Part shown: positions 53,503 through 63,300 of the stretch, piece by piece
How positions within the stretch are numbered: the stretch's first letter is position 1
How the letters are laid out: each line of letters starts with the position of its first letter
NCBI GenBank assembly: GCA_020634415.1
Contig: JACKBT010000007.1
Location: forward strand, 101,942 to 165,941
DNA length: 64,000 bases
Direction: 5' to 3'
Source of the DNA: Ardenticatenaceae bacterium
Lineage (GTDB): Bacteria > Chloroflexota > Anaerolineae > Promineifilales > Promineifilaceae
Notes under the pieces: generated by a model
Seen by the model: the letters and a program-made list of their open reading frames with translations, nothing else
The model's database searches: none
What the model was told of the DNA's origin: nothing
Program-made: the position numbers and the translations under genes

Positions 53503-54507
53503 TTAATCTGCCTGCGCGGCCTTGATGCGCGGATCAAGGATGCCGTAAAGGATCTCTAGCAGAAAGTTAGCACTCAACACCATGACGGTGATAATCAAAG
53601 TGGTAGCTGAGATGAGCGGGTAATCTTGTCCGAGAACGGCCGTTAAAATCGTCGAACCCAATCCCGGATAACTAAAAATAATCTCCGCCACCAATGCCCC
53701 ACCAACCATCGTGCCAATAGACAAAGCCAGACCCGTAATCTGCGGCAGCATCGCATTACGAAATACATACCGCACAATCTTGCTATCCTTAATGCCCAAA
53801 AAACGGCTGTATTTCACATAATCCGCATTCAGTTCATAAATGGACATAGCCCGCATACCAATCGCCTGTCCCCCAATCGTAATCAAAACAATAGACCAAA
53901 ACGGCAGTTGGTAATGAACAATCACCGACCAAATAAACTTCCAACTAAAGTTAGGAATCAAGTCAAAACCATAACCGCCAGAGGTGGGGAACCACTTAAA
54001 AGTGACCGCAAAAACAACGAGCATAATGACGGCCATACCAAAAGCTGGCAAATTACTAACAAAAATACTGACCGGCATAAGAATTCTGTCAAAAGTTCCC
54101 CGACGGTAAGCAGCCAGAGCACCAAGCGTGTTCCCAATAATCCAGCCCACAATGATCGCTGGAAACTGCAAACCAATGGTCCACCAAATAGAAGATTTCA
54201 GAACGTCAGCCACCGTGCGTGGATATTGACTGAACGAAAACCCAAAATCACCCCGAAACACATTCCTCACATAGAGAAAAAATTGTTCGATCATCGGCTT
54301 ATTTGTGCCAAACAGCTCGGTATATTGTTCATAAATAGCTTGAACCCCCGTTGAATTACTAATCCCCTGAGCCAATCTAGCCACAATAGCCGCCACAGGA
54401 TCACCAGGCATCAGGCGCGGCAGAACAAAATTCAGGATAAAAGCGGCTACTAAGGTAATTACGAACCAAAGCAGCTTATTAAGAAAATAATTTCGATACC
54501 CTTTCAA
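53503..54507 (-). CDS. Oligosaccharide/peptide ABC permease (DppB-like)
   Basis: Membrane permease of 334 aa of DppB/OppB type. The first helix ([19 protein letters not shown]) is followed by RLMPGDPV, the family's conserved turn. Near 225-255 [25 protein letters not shown] is the ATPase coupling loop. It pairs with the permease at 52238. AGGAGG precedes the ATG. Confidence 0.93.
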   Translation of the reverse strand: MKGYRNYFLNKLLWFVITLVAAFILNFVLPRLMPGDPVAAIVARLAQGISNSTGVQAIYEQYTELFGTNKPMIEQFFLYVRNVFRGDFGFSFSQYPRTVADVLKSSIWWTIGLQFPAIIVGWIIGNTLGALAAYRRGTFDRILMPVSIFVSNLPAFGMAVIMLVVFAVTFKWFPTSGGYGFDLIPNFSWKFIWSVIVHYQLPFWSIVLITIGGQAIGMRAMSIYELNADYVKYSRFLGIKDSKIVRYVFRNAMLPQITGLALSIGTMVGGALVAEIIFSYPGLGSTILTAVLGQDYPLISATTLIITVMVLSANFLLEILYGILDPRIKAAQAD

Positions 54508-54534
54508 AACAGCACCTCCTCCTCATAAAAAGTT

Positions 54535-54636
54535 GCTATAAAAAAAGTGACGGTCATTTGCTCGGACTACCATGGACTTATGATTCCACAAATCGTCCAC
54601 AATAGCCACAAAATGACCGTCACCTTTTTAAATAGC
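54535..54636. repeat. 100-bp inverted-repeat element between binding-protein and permease genes
   Basis: GTGACGGTCATTT (54547-54559) and AAATGACCGTCAC (54611-54623) are perfect 13-bp arms, extended by A- and T-runs and outer GCTAT/ATAGC to about 25 imperfect bases, with a loop of about 51 nt. It resembles a miniature transposon-like element or a long mRNA-stabilising stem. It occupies the same place as the hairpin at 27277 in the other ABC operon. Confidence 0.6.
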
Positions 54637-54680
54637 TATGCCTTAGAAACAAAGCATAGCTATTATGACTCATTTACGAT

Positions 54681-56633
54681 TTACGGATTAACAAGCTCCA
54701 GATTATAGAGACCTGCAATACTCCACCCATCAGTCAGGTTCAACGGCGGAACTGGTGGGTTCGTGCCATCACCTTCGTAGGGGAAATTCGTCCAAACAGA
54801 TTCGTTCACAGTGTGGAAGTTCTGAGGACGGTACATGAGCGTGAAGGAGGGTACATCAGTCAAATAAACCTCAACCAATCGCGTGTACATTTCCTTCAAG
54901 GCGGCGGGATCTGTTTCACCAGGGATAGCTGAAATCAGCTCATCAACCTCTGGATTGGAGTACTTGCCCCAGTTACCGCTCCAGTTGCTAGCCATGCCAA
55001 TAAACTCAGAGCTGAGTAAGTGGCGGATACGGCTCCACGGCTGCGTCGGGCCAGCACCATCGCTCCACATCATGAAGATGTCATAGCCTTCGGGCAGTGG
55101 TTTGTCAGATACGGTTACAACTGTTTGGTAAACAGACCATTCGGGGTAATTGGTTGTAATTTCAATGCCAATCTCAGCACCAGCAGCCGCAACCACTTCG
55201 ATAGCAGCTTGCCAGTCAGACCAACCGTTGGGGCAGGTAGCTACATAGCTGAGTTTCTCGCCATTGTACTCGCGCCAACCATCGCCATCGGTGTCTACGA
55301 TGCCAGCTTCATCAAGCAAAGCTTTGGCACCCTCGATGTCATTGCCAACCCACTGCAAATCGGCAACAGCGTCATGATCGAAGAGTGCTTGTTCGCCAGG
55401 TGTTGGGTTCATGAGCGAGCGCGGAACTTGCTCGAAGGTAGCAGACTGGTTGGTCATCGCGTTCGCAATGATGGTGGGGTAATCCACAGCAATAGCAATC
55501 GCCTTACGTACCGCAACTTGATCTAAACCAGGTGAATCTGGGTTGAAGAAGGCGGTAGGCAGGCTGGCACCAATGCCGTAGGGTGCATCAGGCAGATAGG
55601 TGGAAATGGGCAAACCATCTTTCACCCACAGGTCCTGAACATTGGAGTTGAATTGTTGGCTAACATCCACCTCACCGGCTTGCAAGGCGGTTGTACCGGC
55701 AGCATTATCCTTGAAGATGGTATGAGCAATATATTTGGGAGCGGGCAACTTACCCCACATGCTAGCATCTTGGCCCCAATAGTTGTCGTTACGAATGAAG
55801 ATCACCTTGGAGTCATCAGCAAAGTAGGGGCCATAAGGACCAGAGAAAACCACATCTTCGGCTGTATCTGCCATCAGTGCGGTGGCATCGCCACCTGTCC
55901 GTTCTTCCAGGGCCTCAGTCCATGCTTTTTGCATAACATAGTTGGCACTCAGATAAGCTTCAACGATCAGCGGGTTGACGGCGTTGCCATCAGCATCCAA
56001 TTTAGCTTTCACCATAACGGTGTGATCGTCAACGGCCACAATGTCTTCAATATAGTCTACATTGCCAGCACCCGTACCCGTATTGTATTTGACGTGGGTA
56101 GCCCAGGTATAGGCAACATCCTCAGCGGTTACAGGAGTGCCATCGCTCCAATGAGCGGTGTCTTTGAGCATGAAGGTGATTTCTGTGCGGGCATCATTCC
56201 AGGCATAGTCGCCATCGGCCAACAGAGGATAAACCTGACCGTCGAGCATGTTGAATACGTATGGGGTTTCAAACATGATAACGCGAGCATTGTCTCCCGC
56301 AGAAATGGCCATATTGTTATTGCTGCTGGAGTAGGGGTTGTAACCAACAACAGAACCCCACTGGAAACCGTTGTAATACAGGGTTTCGTTGCGGGGCAGC
56401 GAGTTCGGGTCAGCTGCTTCTTCTTCGGCGGGGGCTTCTTCTTCGGCGGGGGCCGCTTCTTCTTCAGCAGGGGCTTCTTCTTCTTCGGCGGGGGCTGCTT
56501 CTTCTTCAGCAGGGGCTTCTGTAGCCTGCACACTTTCTTCTGCTTCGGTGCTGTCTTCGGTGCCACTGCTGCAGGCTACCAGCAACAGGCCAAGGATTAA
56601 CATTAAAATGAACCAAAATCGAAACTTTTTCAT
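54681..56633 (-). CDS. Oligosaccharide/peptide ABC substrate-binding lipoprotein
   Basis: Extracytoplasmic binding protein of 650 aa (SBP family 5). A lipoprotein signal ends in LVAC (Cys21). A low-complexity linker of [10 protein letters not shown] words (about 30-72) separates it from the folded domain. [19 protein letters not shown] is the family signature. First gene of the glycoside cluster, under a promoter facing the LacI regulator. Given the glycosidases downstream, beta-linked oligosaccharides are the likely ligand. No exact ACGGCCGT motif lies within it. Confidence 0.92.
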   Translation of the reverse strand: MKKFRFWFILMLILGLLLVACSSGTEDSTEAEESVQATEAPAEEEAAPAEEEEAPAEEEAAPAEEEAPAEEEAADPNSLPRNETLYYNGFQWGSVVGYNPYSSSNNNMAISAGDNARVIMFETPYVFNMLDGQVYPLLADGDYAWNDARTEITFMLKDTAHWSDGTPVTAEDVAYTWATHVKYNTGTGAGNVDYIEDIVAVDDHTVMVKAKLDADGNAVNPLIVEAYLSANYVMQKAWTEALEERTGGDATALMADTAEDVVFSGPYGPYFADDSKVIFIRNDNYWGQDASMWGKLPAPKYIAHTIFKDNAAGTTALQAGEVDVSQQFNSNVQDLWVKDGLPISTYLPDAPYGIGASLPTAFFNPDSPGLDQVAVRKAIAIAVDYPTIIANAMTNQSATFEQVPRSLMNPTPGEQALFDHDAVADLQWVGNDIEGAKALLDEAGIVDTDGDGWREYNGEKLSYVATCPNGWSDWQAAIEVVAAAGAEIGIEITTNYPEWSVYQTVVTVSDKPLPEGYDIFMMWSDGAGPTQPWSRIRHLLSSEFIGMASNWSGNWGKYSNPEVDELISAIPGETDPAALKEMYTRLVEVYLTDVPSFTLMYRPQNFHTVNESVWTNFPYEGDGTNPPVPPLNLTDGWSIAGLYNLELVNP

Positions 56634-56885
56634 GTTCCTTCTCTCCTTAAATTATTTTCAAACAATTTGAATGTTATGGGGTTCAGTCAAAATATTAAGC
56701 TAGGTTTGTGGGTTTGTTTTTTGGGGGATATACACCTCCTCACCTTAGGATAAGGGTTTGGGATGGCTCTGTTTGGGAAACAGAGATTTGACATAAATAA
56801 GCTGTTCTCCTCTGCCAACTTCCCAATCACATTGTTATTTGGAGAAAAGCCTACAAATAACTTGTTTTTGGGAGCGGTTTCAGGA

Positions 56886-56914
56886 ATAATACTGATTATA
56901 GGCGAAATTGTCAA
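56886..56914 (-). promoter_or_regulatory. Promoter of the glycoside operon
   Basis: On the minus strand TTGACA (56914-56909), 17 nt and TATTAT (56891-56886) form a near-consensus promoter about 250 nt before the binding-protein start. The operator and its half-site lie on either side of it. Confidence 0.65.
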
Positions 56915-56930
56915 GAAAATGGCTGTTTTT

Positions 56931-56946
56931 CTGAAATCGGTTTCAG
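56931..56946. promoter_or_regulatory. LacI-type operator
   Basis: CTGAAATCGGTTTCAG is an inverted repeat with the central CG typical of LacI-family sites. Its right part, CGGTTTCAGG, recurs at 56875-56884 just downstream of the -10 box of the minus promoter. Two sites 63 bp apart could allow looping or co-binding. The site also touches the ribosome-binding sequence of the regulator gene, implying self-control. Confidence 0.6.
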
Positions 56947-56958
56947 GTGATGATAACT

Positions 56959-57966
56959 ATGGGACGAAACAAGAAAGTAACAATTGCGGACATTGCGGAA
57001 AAGGCGCGCGTTTCCAAAAGTACGGTTTCGCGGGTATTAAATGATAGTGATGCCGTAGTGGAGGAAAAGCGAACGGCCGTTCTCGATGCCATCGCCGAAT
57101 TAGATTACCAACCTAACTTGTTTGCGCGGGGCTTGGCCGGTGGGCAAACAATGACCATTGGTATTTTGACTCAAGACATCACCAGCCCTCATAACGACGC
57201 CCTTTTGCATGGTGTCCTTGATGCCCTAAGCGGAACAGGCTACTCTCCCATTATTGCCGATGGCTCCTGGCAAGCCGAGCGCGAAAAGGAAGCAATTCAG
57301 ATCTTATTAGGCAGACAAGTGGATGGCCTGATTGTGCTAGGCGGTGAAGCACCAGAACTATTTTTGCAGCAAGTAGCGCAAAATGTCCCCTTAATTATCG
57401 TGGGCCGTCATCTGGATGGGTTAGCCGAGCGCTGCCTGTATATTGATAACTTTACAGGGGCTTACAAAGCAACCAAATATCTGGTAGACATGGGCCATCG
57501 GCGCATTGCCTACATGACTGGCCGCCTCGATCATCCAGATGGGGCCAATCGGCGAAAAGGCTATTTGCAAGCATTGCAAGATGCCGGTTTAGAAGTAGAC
57601 CCCGCTCTCATTGTCGAGGGCAATTTTACGGAACAGTCCGGCGTTGTCGCTATGGAGATGCTCTTTAACCGCAGCCGCAGTTTCAGTGCCATCTTTACCG
57701 GCAACGATCAGATGGCGTTTGGCGTGCGGCTGGCTCTTTTCCGGCGGGGCATTCGTGTGCCAGATGATATGTCTATTATCGGTTTTGACGATCAGCACGG
57801 TTCTGCCTACATGACCCCGCCCCTCACCACAGTTCACCAGCCTGTGCGGCGCATGGGTAAAGCCGCAGCCGAAGCGATGCTGCACTTGGTGAAAAATGAG
57901 CCATATGCGCTGCCCCGGCTGCCCATGGACTTGATAATTCGGGAATCGGTAAGGCGTTTACTGTAA
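56959..57966 (+). CDS. LacI-family transcriptional regulator
   Basis: Regulator of 335 aa. The N-terminal helix-turn-helix (VTIADIAEKARVSKSTVSRVLND) is followed by the hinge helix and a periplasmic-binding-protein-like sugar domain (ITSPHNDALLHGVLDAL to the end). AGGTGAT seven bases before the ATG at 56959 decides the start over an in-frame GTG and ATG at 56947 and 56950. It is divergent from the glycoside ABC and hydrolase genes and very likely controls them, responding to a released sugar. Confidence 0.93.
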   Translation: MGRNKKVTIADIAEKARVSKSTVSRVLNDSDAVVEEKRTAVLDAIAELDYQPNLFARGLAGGQTMTIGILTQDITSPHNDALLHGVLDALSGTGYSPIIADGSWQAEREKEAIQILLGRQVDGLIVLGGEAPELFLQQVAQNVPLIIVGRHLDGLAERCLYIDNFTGAYKATKYLVDMGHRRIAYMTGRLDHPDGANRRKGYLQALQDAGLEVDPALIVEGNFTEQSGVVAMEMLFNRSRSFSAIFTGNDQMAFGVRLALFRRGIRVPDDMSIIGFDDQHGSAYMTPPLTTVHQPVRRMGKAAAEAMLHLVKNEPYALPRLPMDLIIRESVRRLL

Positions 57967-58027
57967 AGCTGTTTATGCGGGGGGGATTGGCCGCTGATAT
58001 GGGTGGCAATGCAGAAACGCATACCCA

Positions 58028-58246
58028 TTAAGCCTCTATCTGTACGGGAGGGTGGAGTGGTGGGGCAACGGCCGTTTGCCCCTGCAAAAACAAAAACAAA
58101 CTCTCCACATTCGCAAACCGCCGCTGCTCACCCGTCAACACATTCTGCACCGATGCCCGCCAGGGCATATCCGGGCCATCCCGCCACATACGCACCAAAA
58201 AAGATTGATACTGCTGATGAACCTGCTCCACTTCCAACTTACTCAT
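58028..58246 (-). CDS. Small protein of unknown function
   Basis: Protein of 72 aa, MSKLEVEQVHQQYQSFLVRMW at the start and ENVLTGEQRRFANVESLFLFLQ-like sequence later, where a short domain appears to follow the pattern of small Chloroflexota proteins whose function is unknown. GAGGAG six bases before the ATG at 58246 supports this start; the frame runs on to 58381 without one. AACGGCCGTT at 58067 encodes its QTAVAP residues. Confidence 0.6.
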   Translation of the reverse strand: MSKLEVEQVHQQYQSFLVRMWRDGPDMPWRASVQNVLTGEQRRFANVESLFLFLQGQTAVAPPLHPPVQIEA

Positions 58247-58341
58247 TTTGCACTCCTCACATCTTTTCCGCTCCTCCGGGAGGGTTATTTCAGGGATAAA
58301 TCGCGGCTCTTTAGGAATTCGTGGAGTATCCACCATATGAT

Positions 58342-58369
58342 GTAGGGCAAAGGCACGCCTTTGCCCTAC
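58342..58369. repeat. GTAGGGCAAAGGC / GCCTTTGCCCTAC hairpin
   Basis: Perfect 13-bp stem with a two-base loop in the spacer upstream of the small protein gene. Third member of the GTAGGG...CCCTAC family. It lies between two genes on the minus strand and has no adjoining T-run. Confidence 0.65.
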
Positions 58370-58464
58370 ATAGCGGATCAACCTAAAGACCCTAAATCTC
58401 TTGAAAAAACCCTCCCAGAGGGTTAGTAATGGAGATTAGCCCAGTCTCCAATCCCCATTCCCCA

Positions 58465-60150
58465 TCACCTAATAACGACAGGCAAATAAATCACATGCGT
58501 TTCCACGGGAACTTCAGTAAAGGAAACAAACAGTTCCGCCACATTATCTGTCTCCTGTTCGGCCTGATAAAGCACATGATTACTGTCCGGCGCAATTTCA
58601 AAGTTCAGATAAACCGCACCGCCATCAACCAGCGGTGGATTCAATTTGGTAACTGGCCCATCTGTTAACGGCACGCTGTATAGTTCCGACACACTGGCTG
58701 TCTGCTGTATGGCCACATACACCACCCGGCTGCTGTCTGGGCTGAGGGCATAGCTCAACACTGCACCTCCCGCCACTAAAGCGCCATTCAGTTTTGCCAC
58801 CGGGCCACCCTCAATCGGCACACTGAATATCTCCTCATTCACACCGGGGTTCACATTGCCCGAATAAACGACCCGGCTGCCATCTGGACTAATTTCAAAA
58901 GAGTTGATATGTCTGCCAACTGTTGTAATCGTCTCATTTAATTTAGTGACAACACTGCTCGTACCTACAATATGGGCACTGTATAGCTCCCGAATATCGG
59001 CCGTATCTTGCTCCGTCATATACACCACCCGGCTGCTATCAGGGCTAAAGTGGAAGCAGTCGAAGAAGGAGCAGTTGATGAGATCAATGCTTTCCGCCAG
59101 TGGGTCGTTTAGCTTTACGGCCGTTCCCCCAGCCAACGGCACCGCATACAACTCATTCATCCCATCCACATCCTGATCCGCCAAATAAGCCACCATGCTG
59201 CTGTCCGGGCTAATCTCCAACTGGTAATACGCCACATCCCCATTCGCCACCAGCGGCGGATTCAGCTTAACCGCATCGGCCGTTGGGTCTGCCAGCGGCA
59301 CCACATACAACTCCCACACCCCTTGCATCTCCTGGTCCGCCACATACACCACCTGGCTGCTGTCGGGGCTGATGACAAAGTTATACACATTCCCACCCGG
59401 TACCAGCGTATCATTCAACTGATATTTAGCCCCACCAGCCACCGGCACAGCAAACAGTTCCAAAATATTAAACGCATCCTGGTACGCCAGATACACCACC
59501 CGGCTGCCATCCTGGCTCAATTCAAAATCAACTACCGCCCCATTGGGCGGCAGATCGCTGTTCAGCCGCACCGGTGTGCCCCCATCTATCGGCACACTAA
59601 ACAGCTCAAAATCATTCTCAAACTCCCAATCCGTCAAAAAAATCACCCGGCTGCTGTCCTGGCTGATCTTAAAACAGCAAGACAGCACCCCACCGTTAAC
59701 GGCCGTTATCGTCGGATTCAGCTTCACACTCGTGCCACCCCCCATCGGCACACTATATAACTCCAGCACATCCGTCGTATCCTGAGCCGCCACATATACC
59801 ACCCGGCTGCCATCCGGCGCAATCGCAAACGCCTCAACCATCGTGCCGCTAGGCAGCAGCCCACTGCTCAACAGCGTCGGCTCCGCCGAGCCATCAACCG
59901 GCACACTGTACAGCTCAAACGCATTATCCGTCACCACATCGGCCATAAACACGGCCGTTTGCCCATCCGGGCTAAGCCTCGCCTGAATCACATCAGCCGT
60001 ATCCGGCATCATCCCACTCAGCTTCAAATTCATCAGCGAATCACCCGCCTTCACCGCCCCGCCAGCCCAAACCAGCCACACCACCACAGCCCCAAAAGCC
60101 AAAACAACAAAACCAGGTTTCATTCTTCCCAAATACATGAGTGCCTTCAT
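58465..60150 (-). CDS. Secreted TolB-like beta-propeller protein
   Basis: Protein of 561 aa with an N-terminal hydrophobic signal (VVLAFGAVVVWLVWAGG, about 15-31) and about nine repeats of SPDSSRVVYxADQ...ELYSVPLxGGxxVKLN, each 50-56 residues, that form a PD40/WD40-like propeller as in TolB. The short hydrophobic end VIYLPVVIR may be a last strand. No enzymatic motif is seen. A TGATAG-ATG context gives the start; the ATG at 60123 is an alternative. It is divergent from the regulator at 60353. Confidence 0.85.
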   Translation of the reverse strand: MKALMYLGRMKPGFVVLAFGAVVVWLVWAGGAVKAGDSLMNLKLSGMMPDTADVIQARLSPDGQTAVFMADVVTDNAFELYSVPVDGSAEPTLLSSGLLPSGTMVEAFAIAPDGSRVVYVAAQDTTDVLELYSVPMGGGTSVKLNPTITAVNGGVLSCCFKISQDSSRVIFLTDWEFENDFELFSVPIDGGTPVRLNSDLPPNGAVVDFELSQDGSRVVYLAYQDAFNILELFAVPVAGGAKYQLNDTLVPGGNVYNFVISPDSSQVVYVADQEMQGVWELYVVPLADPTADAVKLNPPLVANGDVAYYQLEISPDSSMVAYLADQDVDGMNELYAVPLAGGTAVKLNDPLAESIDLINCSFFDCFHFSPDSSRVVYMTEQDTADIRELYSAHIVGTSSVVTKLNETITTVGRHINSFEISPDGSRVVYSGNVNPGVNEEIFSVPIEGGPVAKLNGALVAGGAVLSYALSPDSSRVVYVAIQQTASVSELYSVPLTDGPVTKLNPPLVDGGAVYLNFEIAPDSNHVLYQAEQETDNVAELFVSFTEVPVETHVIYLPVVIR

Positions 60151-60340
60151 CTATCATACCCTTTGCCATCACCAAATGGCCCTTTCAGTTTTTCATAGCT
60201 ACGTTCCAAAGACGCAGCTCCACCCCCCCACCTTTCCCTGAAATTTATCGCTAACCGCCATTCTGCCAGCCAAAGAATGCCACAGCCCCGTCCCCAAAAC
60301 GTCCCCACCCCACCATAGGCACGGTTTCTTACCGCTGCGG

Positions 60341-60346
60341 TATAAT
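60341..60346 (+). promoter_or_regulatory. -10 box of the BTAD regulator gene, leaderless start
   Basis: TATAAT ends six bases before the ATG at 60353. No ribosome-binding sequence is present. As with scpB and the sirtuin gene, the mRNA would begin at the start codon. The -35 region is weak. Confidence 0.5.
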
Positions 60347-60352
60347 CCGCCC

Positions 60353-63300
60353 ATGTCTCACCTCACTGTGACCCTCTTCGGCACATTTCAAGCCACCCTG
60401 GGCAACCAGCCCCTCACCCGCTTCCGCTCCGACAAAATACGCGCCCTGCTGGCCTACCTCGTCATCGAAGCCGACCGGCCCCACCGCCGCGAGACATTAG
60501 CCGCGCTGCTGTGGCCCGACATGCCCGACGCCGACGCGATGCGCAACCTGCGCAAATCACTGCACCGCCTCAAACAAACGTTTGATGAACAGTCGCCCGG
60601 TTTTAGCGACGAATTACTGGCGATAACACGGCAGACAGTGGCCGTGAACACGGCCGTTTTCACCGCCGACACCCACCACTTCCAAACCCTCCTCCACGAC
60701 TGTGAACAGCACCCCCACCGCCACCTGCACACCTGCACCCCCTGCCAGCAGCGGCTGACCCAGGCCGCCGACCTCTACAAAGGCGAACTGCTGACCGGCT
60801 TCACCCTGCCCGATGCCCCCACCTTCGACGAATGGCTCATCATCCAGCGCGAGAGCCTGCACCACAACATCCTCCTCGTGCTAGATCACCTCACCCGTGC
60901 CGCCGAGGCCAACGGCCGTTACCCCCAGGCCCAGCGTTACGCCAGCCGCCAAATCGCCCTCGAACCCTGGCGCGAAGAAGCCCACCGCCAACTCATGCGG
61001 GCCTTCGCCGCCAACGGGCAGCGGGCCGAAGCCCTGGCCCAATACGACACCTGCGCCCAAATTTTAGAAGAGGAATTAGGCGTAGAACCCGCCCCCGAAA
61101 CGGCCGATCTGCGCCAACAGATCACCGACAACCGCCTGACCATCGGCCCAGCCCCCGCCCGGCCCCTGCTGCACCACTTCCCCACCCAACTTACCCCCTT
61201 CATCGGCCGCCACACCGAACTCGACCAAATCACCAGCCAGCTCAGCCAGCCCGACTGCCGTCTGCTCACCCTCATCGGCCCCGGCGGCATGGGCAAAACC
61301 CGCCTCAGCAGCGAAGCCGCCAAACGGCTGGCCGATGGCCCTCACTTCGCCGATGGCCTGTACTTCGTGGGGCTAACGGCCGTTACCCACCCTACCCACC
61401 TCGTCGCCGCCATCGCCCACAGCCTCGGCCTCACCTTCGACGAACGCGCCGATCCCCAAACCCAACTCAGCCAATTCCTCACCACCAAACAAACCCTGCT
61501 CGTCCTCGACAACTGCGAGCATCTCCTGGCCGCCGACGGGTCTGATGATGCCGCCACGATTATCAGCGACCTGCTAACGGCCGTTCCCCACCTCAAACTC
61601 CTCATCACCTCCCGCGAAGCCCTCAACCTCCGTGCCGAACACCGCTTTCGGCTCGATGGCCTCACCTTCCCCACCACCGACAGCGCCACCGACCTCACCG
61701 CCTACAGTGCCATCCAGCTATTCACCCAAACCGCTCGACAGATGCAGCCCGGTTTTGTGCTGGCCGAGGCAGGGCCAACGGCCGTCAGCCACATCTGCCA
61801 ACTGGTTCAGGGCGTACCCCTCGCCATCGAAATGGCCGCCTCCTGGGTGCGGCTCATGGACTGCGCCACCATTGCCCAAGAAATCCAGCGCAACCTCGAC
61901 TTCCTCACCACCTCCCTGCGCGATGTACCTCAACGGCATCGCAGTATGCGGGCCGTCTTCGCCGAATCGTGGCGGCTGCTCCCGCCCGGCGAACAGCGCA
62001 CCCTGGCCCAGGCCGCCTACTTTCGCGGCGGCTTCGATCTGCAAACGGCACTCCAAATCATAGACACCAGCATTGGCGACCTGACCTCACTGTTGGATAA
62101 GTCGCTGCTGCGGCGCGGCGTGGGCAGCCGCTATACCTTGCACGAACTGCTGCGCCAATTTGCCCTTGAAAAGTTGGGTGAAGCGGGGGAAACGGCCGTT
62201 GCCCGCCGTCACAGCCAATTCTACCTGCACCACCTGGCCCGCCTCGGCCCCCAACTGCATGGCGAAAACTCCCGCCAGACACGTACAACCATCCAGGCCG
62301 ATCTCGACAACATACGCCAGGCCTGGCAGTGGGCCTTATCGCATAGCCAGTATGAGTGGCTCACCCCCGCCATCCAACCCCTGGCGGCGTACTTTCGTTT
62401 GGCCGGCCTCACCGCCGAGGGCGAGGCGGCAATGGCCGCCGCCAGCCAAGCCGTGCCGCTCAGCCAGCCCCTGGTGTTGAGTCAATTGCAAGTGCAGCAG
62501 GCCAATTTTCTAAGTGTGCAAGGGCATTACGAGCAGGCGATGACGGCCGTTCAATCCGCCCTATCTCTGGCCCAAGCCCAAAACAACGCGGCCCACATCG
62601 CCCTTGCCCAAAACACACTGGGCGAAATTTACGAGCGGCAGGGTGAGTATGAGGCGGCCCTGGCACAGTGGCAGCAGGCGTTGGCCTATTGGGAAACGGC
62701 CGGTAATCCCCTGGCCCACATCAAAGCCCTCGACGGCTTGAGCCTCATCTATTTCCACAAAGGGGAGTATGACCGGGCTTTGCGCTATCACGAGCGCAGT
62801 TTGCATCTGGCGCAGCAGCAGCACAGCCACCTGCACATTGCCAACAGCTTCACCCGCCTCGGCCTCATCCACCAGCATCGCGGCGATTTCGGGCAGGCTG
62901 AGTCTTTTTATAAACAGGCGTTGGCCATTGAGGAGGCGATGGACGACCAGTTTGGCATTGCCAATACATGCAGTACGCTGGGGGTGTTGCACTACAAACA
63001 GGGTGATTATGACACAGCCATTGCTTACTTGCGCCGTGCCCTGCACATTAATCGGCAGTTGGGGCAGAAGGAGCGCATAGCGGCCGTTTTGGGCAATATG
63101 GGCAATGTCTATTTCGACCAGGCCAATTATGACGATTCCTTGCGCAGCCAGCGCGAAGCTTTGCAACTGGACTATGAATTGGGCAACAAACGCGGCATCA
63201 TCATTCGCAGCAACAATGTGGGGCTGAACTTGTGGCGTAAAGGTCGTTATGAGGAGGCGCTGGAGACTTATGACGGTGTGTTGGGTATGGCGCGGGAGAT

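Larger units (their letters stand above)
56634..56958. other. Divergent regulatory region of the glycoside locus
   Basis: This 325-nt gap lies between the binding-protein gene (minus) and the LacI gene (plus). It holds a minus promoter at 56886-56914, a palindromic operator at 56931-56946 and a repeated half-site at 56875-56884. The remaining 240 nt form the leader of the binding-protein mRNA, AT-rich, without a recognisable RNA element. Confidence 0.5.

Noticed and set aside
55653..56600. 315-codon plus-strand frame with a Phe/Gly-rich end
   Set aside because: Complement of the Ala-Pro-Glu linker of the binding protein; no start or motif support.
58981..59010. TCGGCCGT and ACGGCCGA sites as full motif copies
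   Set aside because: They differ from the palindrome by one base and were not counted, although their frequency suggests decayed or nascent copies.
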